Assembly: GCA_945915475.1 (NCBI GenBank)
Contig: CAMEFI010000006.1
Span: forward strand, 42,757 to 106,756
Reading direction: 5' to 3'
DNA: 64,000 nucleotides
Origin: an uncultured Clostridium sp.
GTDB lineage: Bacteria; Bacillota; Clostridia; Lachnospirales; Lachnospiraceae
The position numbers and the translations under genes are program-made. The notes beneath the pieces were generated by a model that was not told the origin of the DNA, made no database searches, and saw only the letters and a list, made by a program, of their open reading frames with translations. This document shows positions 54,756 through 61,937 of this stretch, piece after piece (positions within the stretch are counted from its first letter, which is position 1; the number at the start of each line of letters is the position of its first letter).

Positions 54756-55787
54756 TTAAACTTCTAAATCTGTTATATCCTCATTCTCTGCCGGTACATT
54801 TTCCGAAATTTCCGGTGTTGCCATATCCCACTCAAGGGCATGAGCCCCCCATGTAAGACCGCCACCAAAACCACATAATATAATCTTGTCCCCCGGCTTT
54901 AACATTGCCTTCCGGTTCATCTCATCAAGAAGAATCGGGATAGAAGCACTCGAAGTATTGCCACAATGATCTACATTCATTGGAAACTTTTCAATAGGAA
55001 CAGCTAATTTTCTCGCAACCGCATCCACAATTCTGGCATTTGCCTGATGCAAAACGAAATATGTAATATCCTCTTTCGTCAGATGGGAACGATCCAATAA
55101 CAATTCCACACACGCAGGCACTTTACGGACTGCAAATTTATAAATATCCGGTCCGATCATCTGAATATAATGCTTATCCTCAGTCTTACGATTCAAAAAG
55201 TTTCTGGTAGAACGTTCTTTACACTTTAATGACATACCTTTTGATCCATCACTGTGGGTTACGCTTCCCAATATACCATGCTCTGTCTCTTTCACAATTG
55301 CTGCTCCGGCACCATCTGCAAATAAAATACAGGTAGAACGGTCTTTCCAGTCAACCATCTTTGAAAGTGTCTCTGCACCAATAACCAAAGCTACCTTTGC
55401 AAGACCGGAGCGAATATATGCATCCGCAGTCTGTAATGCATATACAAAACCGGAACAAGCCGCATTCAAATCAAAACATGTTGCATTAACCGCTCCAATC
55501 TTATCCTGAACAATACAGGACATACTTGGCGTTGCACGCTCCGGTGATAATGTTGCCAAAAGAATTAAATCAATCTCTTTCGGATCAATTCCTGCATTGT
55601 CAATTGCAGCCAACGCGGCCTCTGTAGCCATGTACGACGTTGTCTCATCTGTGGCAATATGCCGTTCTACAATTCCCGTATGTTCTCTGATCCACTCATC
55701 ATCCGTCTTTACCATCTTAGCCAGTTCATTATTATCAATCACTGTTGGTGGCAAAAAACTTCCTGTTCCAATTATTCCTGTTGCCAT
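54756..55787 (-). CDS. fabH: 3-oxoacyl-ACP synthase III FabH
   Basis: FabH starts fatty-acid synthesis from acyl-CoA and malonyl-ACP. The 343-residue protein starts MATGIIGTGSFLPPTVIDN, has the catalytic Cys in DLNAACSGFVYALQT, the His in FVLHQANARIVDAVA and the Asn in CGNTSSASIPILL. The start chosen is the ATG ending 55787; a longer in-frame form (MKRKEKD) lacks a Shine-Dalgarno. It is the first gene of the fab operon, about 240 bases from its promoter. Confidence 0.96.
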   Translation of the reverse strand: MATGIIGTGSFLPPTVIDNNELAKMVKTDDEWIREHTGIVERHIATDETTSYMATEAALAAIDNAGIDPKEIDLILLATLSPERATPSMSCIVQDKIGAVNATCFDLNAACSGFVYALQTADAYIRSGLAKVALVIGAETLSKMVDWKDRSTCILFADGAGAAIVKETEHGILGSVTHSDGSKGMSLKCKERSTRNFLNRKTEDKHYIQMIGPDIYKFAVRKVPACVELLLDRSHLTKEDITYFVLHQANARIVDAVARKLAVPIEKFPMNVDHCGNTSSASIPILLDEMNRKAMLKPGDKIILCGFGGGLTWGAHALEWDMATPEISENVPAENEDITDLEV

Positions 55788-56025
55788 ATCCTTCTCTTTC
55801 CTTTTCATACTATTTCAGGAGAATTCCAACCAAATGGTATTACATAACAAAAATCCAAGTTGCAACCTCAGTATGGAAACTCCATATTCCTGGTTACTTA
55901 CAGGTTATTCCTGCATTTTAATAAAGAAAATGCCAACTTCATCCGCATTCTTCCTTACATGAAAAGAAGCTGCCGGACTAAGGAAATATGATATTCTACG
56001 CCACTCTTAGTACGTCAGCTTCAAC
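55788..56025 (-). other. Long leader of the fab operon (no gene recognised)
   Basis: The roughly 240 bases between the fab promoter and fabH have no convincing coding region. On the minus strand I see a 7-bp hairpin (arms 55927-55933 and 55913-55919, loop 7) and a near-repeat CAGGAATAA / CAGGAATAT flanking it downstream, plus a short ATGGA/TCCAT stem. No rho-independent terminator with a U-tract is seen. It could hold an RNA regulator; this is inference. Confidence 0.4.
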
Positions 56026-56032
56026 TTTTTTA

Positions 56033-56061
56033 ATTATATTGAATAAATGTTGTTTTGTCAA
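56033..56061 (-). promoter_or_regulatory. Perfect-consensus promoter of the fab operon
   Basis: Minus strand: TTGACA (-35, 56056-56061), 17-base spacer, TATAAT (-10, 56033-56038); both hexamers and the spacing are consensus. It begins about 10 bases after the stop codon of the upstream small protein gene. Such a promoter would be very strong unless repressed. Confidence 0.85.
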
Positions 56062-56065
56062 CAAC
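56049..56065. promoter_or_regulatory. Inverted repeat over the fab -35 (operator candidate)
   Basis: GTTGTT (56049-56054) and AACAAC (56060-56065) form a perfect 6-5-6 inverted repeat overlapping the -35 element of the fab promoter. Position fits a repressor of fatty-acid synthesis genes. It does not match the FapR or FabT motifs I know, so the regulator is unassigned. Confidence 0.5.
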
Positions 56066-56071
56066 TAAATC

Positions 56072-56377
56072 CTACTCCTCTGATGCTCCAGACTCTAACA
56101 AATCTAACTTCTCCTGCAGATTCTTAATCCGAACATTCAACGTGTCTATCTGAGAGACAAACTCTTCAATCGCACTATCAATCTCTTCTCCCTGCTTCTT
56201 TGCAATATAGAGATCCATACCCATCTGTGTGAACAATTTCCCCTTATCATTGTTGTAACCTCGCATCTTACTCTTTAAATCGTTCACTGTCATCAAACGT
56301 TTTGTTGTATCTTTTGCCTTATCCATTGCATCTGCTGATGACTTCTTCACCTTGTCAAATAAACCATTAAGTTCCAT
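56072..56377 (-). CDS. Small coiled-coil protein of unknown function
   Basis: This 101-residue protein has no recognised domain, no membrane helix and no Cys. It begins MELNGLFDKVKKSSADAMDK, and its C-terminal half (about 60-101) is a coiled coil (VSQIDTLNVRIKNLQEKLDL). The N-terminal half resembles the helical start of small zinc-ribbon proteins, but the ribbon is missing. It follows the G3E-like gene by 15 bases and is the last gene before the fab promoter, so co-expression with the two GTPase genes is likely. Confidence 0.7.
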   Translation of the reverse strand: MELNGLFDKVKKSSADAMDKAKDTTKRLMTVNDLKSKMRGYNNDKGKLFTQMGMDLYIAKKQGEEIDSAIEEFVSQIDTLNVRIKNLQEKLDLLESGASEE

Positions 56378-56392
56378 GAATACATCCCCTTT

Positions 56393-57346
56393 CTAAAAAT
56401 ACACAACTTCCTCTTTTGCTTTTTCAGCTTTTTCAATCTTCTGTGCATAGAGCACCGGTCCTTCTCCATCAAATTCCTTATAATACTCACATTTTACCTT
56501 AGCTGTAACGGTAACCCACGTACGGTCTTTGAGATTCGGTGTCTCCATAGATACACATTTGAATCCCAAAAAAGTAATATCTTCTGCACAACATGTCATC
56601 GCAAAACGTCCCGGAACAAATGCCTTGCCCTTATATTGAGGAGGACAGTACACCTGACCCTTAAACTTTACAATCTTGTCGACATATTTATCAGGATTAT
56701 CCGATGCATCAATATAGAAAATACCGAAATCCTCATCTGCAATTTCAATGACATCCGCATTGATATCATAAGGAATCTCAATCTCGCCATTATCAATCTG
56801 CGCCTGACCGTTCACATTTTCGTATACAATCTGTGCACGACGATTAAGAGTCTTGACAGCCATACGCATTGTATTGATATCCGAATCATCTTTACAACGA
56901 TTATAGACTACCATATCTGCATTCTGAATATGTTCCGCCATTAAAGACTTCATATTGTTATTATACACAGTAAATGTTGTCGCATCAATCAGTGTGATAA
57001 CCTGTACAATGGTCCATCCCTTCGGCACCCGGATCTCAAACAATTTATTAAGCTGCCACATTCCGTTATATTCAATCATAACCTGACTCGGTCTGTATTG
57101 ATCCTGCAAATCCAATAGTTTCTCCGTATTAATATCTTCTTCCTCCAGATAAACTACGGATACATTCCGTTTATTCAACTCTTCCTCATCATACTCCTCG
57201 ATTCCTTCTTCCGTCACAAGAAGCAGAGTCGGTTCCCCCTGTGTAAAATCACGATCAATCAATGTCTCACTGCAGAACTGTGTCTTGCCGGACTCCAAGA
57301 AGCCCATGAATACGAATACCGGAATCTCTTTCTCCTGTTTTCTCAT
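56393..57346 (-). CDS. CobW-like P-loop protein with a C-terminal TIGR03943/DUF1980-like domain
   Basis: This 317-residue protein has an N-terminal P-loop (VFMGFLESGKTQF, residues 12-24) and a G3E GTPase-like domain (to about 180) but lacks the CxCC metal site of CobW-type metallochaperones. The C-terminal domain (about 220-317) has KIVKFKGQVYCPP and FVPGRFAMTCCAEDITFLGF, a pattern resembling the C-terminal part of TIGR03943/DUF1980 proteins, which are usually paired with permeases. It lies 25 bases after the His-rich CobW gene. Metal handling is inferred from this pairing. Confidence 0.75.
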   Translation of the reverse strand: MRKQEKEIPVFVFMGFLESGKTQFCSETLIDRDFTQGEPTLLLVTEEGIEEYDEEELNKRNVSVVYLEEEDINTEKLLDLQDQYRPSQVMIEYNGMWQLNKLFEIRVPKGWTIVQVITLIDATTFTVYNNNMKSLMAEHIQNADMVVYNRCKDDSDINTMRMAVKTLNRRAQIVYENVNGQAQIDNGEIEIPYDINADVIEIADEDFGIFYIDASDNPDKYVDKIVKFKGQVYCPPQYKGKAFVPGRFAMTCCAEDITFLGFKCVSMETPNLKDRTWVTVTAKVKCEYYKEFDGEGPVLYAQKIEKAEKAKEEVVYF

Positions 57347-57371
57347 ATCATAATTCCTTTCTTACAAATTA

Positions 57372-58487
57372 TCAAACACGGAATAATTCTGCAATCTTAT
57401 CTTCAGCAAGTTTACTTCCGATGACACAAAGTTTACCGGTAACATCCGGCTGACCATCCCGGATTTCGTACTCTTCCGGTGTTAAATCGAAGTAGATCCA
57501 ACCGCCTTCTGCATTCGGAACCATTCCCTTTGCCCGAAGGATAATACCATATTGAGCGTGATCCGTATCTGCAAGTTTCTTTAGAATATCATCAATCTCT
57601 GCCTTTGTGTATTTGTGTGGTGTCTCAACACCCCAGCTGGTAAATACCTCGTCCGCATGATGGTGATGGTGGTCATGACCACATCCACACTCATCGTGAT
57701 CATGATGATGGTCATGATCATGCTCATGGTCGTGATGATGCTCGTGGTCTTCATGGTCATGGTGATGGTCGTGCTCATGGTCGTGGTGATGCTCATGATC
57801 TTCATGATCGTGATGATGGTCATGGTCGTGGTCATGTACATGTCCACATGTTGGACATACTTTTGCTTCCTCTAGCAGTTCATCCACCAGAGATTTCTCA
57901 CCTTCCATCGTTGCAACAATCTGTTTACCATCAATATCATCCCATGCAGTTGTAATAATTTTAGCTTTTGCGTTATGCTCTTTTATCATTGCAACAACTG
58001 CTTCTAACTTGTCTTCTTTCATTTTCTGGGTTCTACTCAGAATAATCGTTCCTGCACTCTCAATCTGATTATTGAAAAATTCTCCAAAATTTTTCATATA
58101 CATCTTACATTTCACTGCATCCACAACTGCAGAAGCAGAATTAATCACCACCTTGGATTCATTTAAATCTGCAACAGCTTTCATAACATCGGAAAGCTTA
58201 CCAACACCAGATGGCTCAATGATAATACGGTCCGGAGCATAATCATTCAGCACCTGTTCCAATGCCTTACCAAAATCCCCCACCAAAGAACAACAGATAC
58301 AACCGGAATTCATCTCATTAATCTGAACACCGGCATCCTTTAAGAAACCACCGTCAATTCCAATCTCACCAAACTCATTTTCAATCAAAACAATCTTCTC
58401 GTCATTAAAACCTTCTTTGATCAGTTTCTTAATAAGTGTTGTCTTACCAGCTCCTAAAAATCCTGAAATAATGTCAATCTTTGTCAT
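57372..58487 (-). CDS. CobW/ZNG1-like G3E GTPase with a His/Asp-rich metal-binding insert
   Basis: G3E GTPases of this kind insert or traffic metals. The 371-residue protein has the P-loop GFLGAGKTTL (9-18), the CxCC metal site GCICCS (Cys63, Cys65, Cys66), Walker B-like RIIIEPSGVG and a G4-type SRTQK. A long insert (about 216-280) is almost only His, Asp and Glu, flanked by CPTCGH and ECGCGHDHHHHH, followed by a CobW_C domain (about 285-371). Start is the ATG ending 58487 with AGGAGG. Zn, Co or Ni cannot be told apart from sequence. Confidence 0.9.
   Translation of the reverse strand: MTKIDIISGFLGAGKTTLIKKLIKEGFNDEKIVLIENEFGEIGIDGGFLKDAGVQINEMNSGCICCSLVGDFGKALEQVLNDYAPDRIIIEPSGVGKLSDVMKAVADLNESKVVINSASAVVDAVKCKMYMKNFGEFFNNQIESAGTIILSRTQKMKEDKLEAVVAMIKEHNAKAKIITTAWDDIDGKQIVATMEGEKSLVDELLEEAKVCPTCGHVHDHDHDHHHDHEDHEHHHDHEHDHHHDHEDHEHHHDHEHDHDHHHDHDECGCGHDHHHHHADEVFTSWGVETPHKYTKAEIDDILKKLADTDHAQYGIILRAKGMVPNAEGGWIYFDLTPEEYEIRDGQPDVTGKLCVIGSKLAEDKIAELFRV
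57717..57818 (-). repeat. 51-base tandem repeat (2 copies) coding for the His-rich insert
   Basis: Copies at 57768-57818 and 57717-57767 encode the identical 17-residue unit HHHDHEDHEHHHDHEHD twice in tandem. The two DNA copies differ at eight codons, all silent third-position changes. Shorter His/Asp runs flank both sides. Confidence 0.9.
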
Positions 58488-58543
58488 ATTAACGCCTCCT
58501 AAACATACTGACAATATAAAATATATGCAACCATAACAGTCTT

Positions 58544-59629
58544 TTAGCTATCTACCCGGTCAATCACTGCACCACCAAGCACAATATCGCCATCATAAAA
58601 TACAACCGCTTGTCCAGGTGTAATTGCACGCACTGGCTCCTGAAATTTACACAAAACCATGTCTTCACCGACTTTTCTGACCCGGCATGGTGCGCCTTTA
58701 TGGGAATAACGGATCTTCGCCATCACTTCCCGTTCTTCCTCCAAGGAATCCACCGACATTAAGTTAATCTGACTTGCATACAAGCTGTCATGGAATGTAT
58801 CTAAATTACTGCCGATCACCACTTCATTGGTCTCCGGCCGGATATCCACTACAAATACCGGGCTTCCCATCGAAAGACCTAATCCCTTTCTCTGTCCAAT
58901 CGTGTAATGAATTATTCCCTTATGTGTACCTATAATATTTCCTTGCAAATCTACGAAATTTCCCTTTGGAAATGTCTTACCGGATTCTCTCTCGATATAT
59001 CCTGCATAATCATGATCCGGAATAAAACAGATTTCCTGACTATCCGGCTTATCGGCAATCAATAGTCCGATCTTTGCTGCAATCTTACGAATCTCATCCT
59101 TTTTGTACTCACCAACAGGCATTAACGTATGTGCTAACTGCTCCTGTGTCAGATTATATAATGCATATGTCTGATCCTTTTTATCCGTTGCCGACTTTTT
59201 AATTGCATATCGGCCATTGTTCAACTGTATCACCCTTGCATAATGCCCGGTTGCAATAAAATCGCAGCCAAGCTCCATGGCACGATTAAGTAACGCTTCC
59301 CATTTTACGTAACGATTACAGGCAATACATGGATTAGGGGTTCTTGCATGCATGTATTCATCCATAAAATAATCAATAACATACTCTTTGAATTCCCTCT
59401 TAAAATTGAGCACATAATAAGGAATGCCTAATTTATCTGCCACACGTCTTGCATCATCCACCGCAGATAATCCACAACAGCCACCATTTTCCGCCATAGC
59501 AAGAGGATCCTCGTCCTGCCAGATCTGCATTGTTACACCAATGACATCATATCCCTGTTCTTTCAACAGATAGGCAGCCACAGAAGAATCAACACCTCCG
59601 GACATACCAACTGCAACTTTTTTCTTCAT
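58544..59629 (-). CDS. mnmA: tRNA-specific 2-thiouridylase MnmA
   Basis: MnmA adds sulfur to U34 of tRNA-Lys/Glu/Gln, using sulfur from a cysteine desulfurase. The 361-residue protein starts KKVAVGMSGGVDSSVAAYLL (PP-loop), has catalytic Cys residues in TPNPCIACNRYVKW and in SQEICFIPDHDY. It lies 6 bases after iscU, which ties it to iscS as sulfur source. Confidence 0.98.
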   Translation of the reverse strand: MKKKVAVGMSGGVDSSVAAYLLKEQGYDVIGVTMQIWQDEDPLAMAENGGCCGLSAVDDARRVADKLGIPYYVLNFKREFKEYVIDYFMDEYMHARTPNPCIACNRYVKWEALLNRAMELGCDFIATGHYARVIQLNNGRYAIKKSATDKKDQTYALYNLTQEQLAHTLMPVGEYKKDEIRKIAAKIGLLIADKPDSQEICFIPDHDYAGYIERESGKTFPKGNFVDLQGNIIGTHKGIIHYTIGQRKGLGLSMGSPVFVVDIRPETNEVVIGSNLDTFHDSLYASQINLMSVDSLEEEREVMAKIRYSHKGAPCRVRKVGEDMVLCKFQEPVRAITPGQAVVFYDGDIVLGGAVIDRVDS

Positions 59630-59635
59630 ATCAGT

Positions 59636-60073
59636 TTAATACTCCTCTTCCTCTTCACCTTCACTGATATCATTTTTGGGTTTGGATAATCCTTCTATCT
59701 TGATTCCATTCTTCTCACAATAATCCCATAAAGCGGCATGAATGGCTTCCTCTGCCAACAAAGAACAGTGTACTTTCACTGGTGGGAGACCATCTAATGC
59801 TTCCATAACCGCCTGATTGGTCACTTTCAATGCTTCATAAATGCTTTTGCCCTTTACAAGCTCTGTAGCCATAGAACTGGTTGCAACAGCAGCTCCACAC
59901 CCAAATGTCTTAAACTTCACATCCCTGATTATCTGGTTCTCATCAATGTCAAAATAAATACGCATAATATCGCCACATTTGGCATTACCAACGGTTCCAA
60001 CACCGCTTGCATTCTCAATTTCTCCCATATTTCTTGGATTCGTAAAATGATCCATTACTTTTTCACTGTACAT
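59636..60073 (-). CDS. iscU: Fe-S cluster scaffold protein IscU/NifU-N
   Basis: IscU is the scaffold on which clusters are built. The 145-residue protein has the three cluster Cys at 33 (GNAKCGD), 59 (TFGCGAA) and 103 (VKVHCSLLA), plus the conserved Asp35. The C-terminal tail is acidic (ISEGEEEEEY). It lies 17 bases after iscS. The canonical SUF-like extras are not in the window. Confidence 0.97.
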   Translation of the reverse strand: MYSEKVMDHFTNPRNMGEIENASGVGTVGNAKCGDIMRIYFDIDENQIIRDVKFKTFGCGAAVATSSMATELVKGKSIYEALKVTNQAVMEALDGLPPVKVHCSLLAEEAIHAALWDYCEKNGIKIEGLSKPKNDISEGEEEEEY

Positions 60074-60090
60074 ATGCTTTCCTCCTTTAA

Positions 60091-61278
60091 TTACTTATTG
60101 TTCTTTACAAAATCCTCATATAACGGTGACATTGCACGAAGTTTTGTTACAATTTCTTTAATCTGCTCAACCACATAATCCATCTCCTCCATCGTATTCT
60201 CTTCACCGAGGGTCATTCGAAGAGAACCATGTGCAATCTCATGAGGCAATCCAATTGCCAACAGAACATGGGATGGATCTAATGAACCGGATGTACATGC
60301 AGATCCGGAAGAAGCACAGATACCTTTCATATCCAACATAATAAGCATGGACTCCCCTTCAATAAACTGAAAACTGAGATTCACATTATTCGGAAGACGT
60401 TTCGTTCTATGACCATTTAATCTCGCATAAGGCACCTCTGCAAGCAAACGATCAATCAAATGATCACGCATTGCCGTCTCTTTCTTCGTTCTCTCTTCCA
60501 TGGTAGCAAATGCAATCTCAACTGCTTTCGCAAGACCAACGATACCTGTTACATTTTCGGTACCTGCACGTCTAGAACGCTCCTGCGCACCACCATGAAT
60601 AAAGCTTCTCAACTTAAGTCCGGTTCGGATATACAAAAAACCAATACCCTTCGGACCATTTAACTTATGGCCACTGGCACTTAACATATCAATATGATAT
60701 TCATCAACATCGATTGGAACCTGACCATATGCCTGCACAGCATCCGTATGGAAAATAATTCCATGCTCCTGTGCAATCTCCCCAATCTCCTTGATCGGTT
60801 CAATGGTACCAATCTCATTATTTGCAAACATAACAGAAATCAATATTGTATCCGGACGGATAGCTGCCTTCAGCTGATCAAGCTTTACCATTCCATTTTC
60901 ATCTACATCAAGATAGGTTATCTCAAATCCACGTTTCTCTAAGTATTGTGCCGTATGCAAAATAGCATGATGTTCAATCTTTGTTGTAATGATATGTTTA
61001 CCTTTTGGGGCATATGCCTCTGCCGTTGCTTTCAAAGCCCAGTTGTCAGACTCAGAACCTCCTGCAGTAAAATAAATCTCATTACTTTTTGCATTTAAAC
61101 TGTTTGCAATCACATCACGGCACTGTGTAATTACCGCTTTATTTTGCTGGGAAAATGTATATACACTGGATGGATTGCCAAATTTTTCCGTAAAGTACGG
61201 AAGCATTGCCTCCACCACTTCTGGCCTGGCAGCGGTTGTTGCTGCATGATCCAAATAGATAAATCTCTTTTCTTCCAT
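60091..61278 (-). CDS. iscS: Cysteine desulfurase IscS/NifS
   Basis: This PLP enzyme makes sulfur from cysteine for Fe-S clusters and MnmA. The 395-residue protein starts MEEKRFIYLDHAATTAARPE, has the PLP Lys in SASGHKLNGPKG, and the active-site Cys loop SSGSACTSGSLDPSH of NifS type. The start is the ATG ending at 61278, after AAGGATG; a longer frame (MPERNVV) is rejected. It follows iscR by 31 bases. Confidence 0.97.
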   Translation of the reverse strand: MEEKRFIYLDHAATTAARPEVVEAMLPYFTEKFGNPSSVYTFSQQNKAVITQCRDVIANSLNAKSNEIYFTAGGSESDNWALKATAEAYAPKGKHIITTKIEHHAILHTAQYLEKRGFEITYLDVDENGMVKLDQLKAAIRPDTILISVMFANNEIGTIEPIKEIGEIAQEHGIIFHTDAVQAYGQVPIDVDEYHIDMLSASGHKLNGPKGIGFLYIRTGLKLRSFIHGGAQERSRRAGTENVTGIVGLAKAVEIAFATMEERTKKETAMRDHLIDRLLAEVPYARLNGHRTKRLPNNVNLSFQFIEGESMLIMLDMKGICASSGSACTSGSLDPSHVLLAIGLPHEIAHGSLRMTLGEENTMEEMDYVVEQIKEIVTKLRAMSPLYEDFVKNNK

Positions 61279-61309
61279 TATGTCATCCTTCTTTCTATAT
61301 TGATATTTA

Positions 61310-61768
61310 TTATAAATCGCACTCCATATTTGTGCGACCACATTTCTTTCGGGCAAACCGGTTATCCTCTACCAATTCTGCAAGAGTGATAGAGTCCACT
61401 GCACTCTGAATACTGTCATCAATCCTTTTCCAGACATTCTTTGTCACACATAAGTCACTGTTTCCACATGCCTGTTCGCTTTTGAGTCCAATGCAGTTTA
61501 CTGGAGAAAGATCTCCCTCTAATGCCCGTAAAATGTCACCTACACTTATTTCATTACTGGGTCTGGCCAACACATAGCCGCCCTGGGCCCCACGAATACT
61601 TATAATAAGCCCCGCCTTCTTAAGCTTTGCCATCAACTGCTCTAAATAACTATCCGATATTGCCTGCCGGCCTGCTATACAGGCAATAGACTGGGGCATT
61701 TCTTCCGAATAGTCAGCCAAATCAATCATCGCACGTAGTCCGTACCGTCCTTTTGTGGATAATTTCAT
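61310..61768 (-). CDS. iscR: Rrf2-family Fe-S regulator IscR
   Basis: IscR senses Fe-S cluster status and represses the isc operon. The 152-residue protein has the winged HTH (MKLSTKGRYGLRAMIDLADY, AQGGYVLARPSNEISVGDIL) and cluster Cys at 92, 101 and 107 (NCIGLKSEQACGNSDLC). It is the first gene of iscR-iscS-iscU-mnmA; its promoter is just upstream with an IscR-type operator, so autoregulation is likely. Confidence 0.95.
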   Translation of the reverse strand: MKLSTKGRYGLRAMIDLADYSEEMPQSIACIAGRQAISDSYLEQLMAKLKKAGLIISIRGAQGGYVLARPSNEISVGDILRALEGDLSPVNCIGLKSEQACGNSDLCVTKNVWKRIDDSIQSAVDSITLAELVEDNRFARKKCGRTNMECDL

Positions 61769-61781
61769 TCTTTACCACCTC

Positions 61782-61806
61782 AATTCCCACTAAAATAGTC
61801 GGATAT
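61782..61806 (-). promoter_or_regulatory. IscR type-1-like operator downstream of the iscR -10
   Basis: The 25-bp site on the minus strand begins ATATCCGACTA and ends TAGTGGGAATT. Against the E. coli type-1 consensus ATASYYGACT-RWWW-YAGTCRRSTAT I count 20 matches of 25, including GACT and AGT half-sites with the right spacing. It covers the likely transcription start of iscR. The match to the family consensus is from memory. Confidence 0.75.
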
Positions 61807-61807
61807 C

Positions 61808-61828
61808 ACACTGCTAATATAACAGTGT
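61808..61828. repeat. Inverted repeat bracketing the iscR -10
   Basis: ACACTG (61808-61813) and CAGTGT (61823-61828) are reverse complements separated by 9 bases that contain the -10 hexamer of the iscR promoter. It may be a second operator half or a hairpin; no regulator is known to me for it. Confidence 0.4.
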
Positions 61829-61844
61829 TTGTATATACTGTCAA
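61816..61844 (-). promoter_or_regulatory. Sigma-A promoter of iscR-iscS-iscU-mnmA
   Basis: Minus strand: perfect TTGACA (-35, 61839-61844), 17-base spacer, TATATT (-10, 61816-61821). Transcription would start near 61809, inside the region of the IscR-type operator, giving a leader of about 40 bases. Confidence 0.8.
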
Positions 61845-61855
61845 GCACAATATAG

Positions 61856-61883
61856 ACATATTCACAAAAATTTCGCATACGCT
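61856..61883 (+). promoter_or_regulatory. Possible sigma-E-like promoter for the spoVB-like gene
   Basis: Plus strand: ACATATT (61856-61862), 13-base spacer, CATACGCT (61876-61883). This resembles the Bacillus sigma-E pattern (KMATATT, CATACANT), the spacer being one or two bases short. A weak sigma-A alternative (TTTGTA, 17 bases, TATAGA) lies a little upstream. The choice between them is inference. Confidence 0.35.
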
Positions 61884-61937
61884 AGAAATAACCCGGTGCA
61901 TCCTTTGCATCACCTTAAAAAGAAAAGGGACTACGCT

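Noticed and set aside
57660..57840. Repeats that look like a CRISPR array
   Set aside because: Units are contiguous and in the reading frame of a G3E GTPase; there are no unique spacers and no cas genes.
57581..57847. Minus-strand Met/Thr/Ile-rich frame in the same place
   Set aside because: Out-of-frame reading of the His-rich repeat; no independent support.
57615..57875. Plus-strand Met/Val-rich open frame opposite the His-rich CobW insert
   Set aside because: It is the complement of His/Asp codons (ATG/GTG/GTC); composition is artificial, and there is no ribosome site. A shadow.
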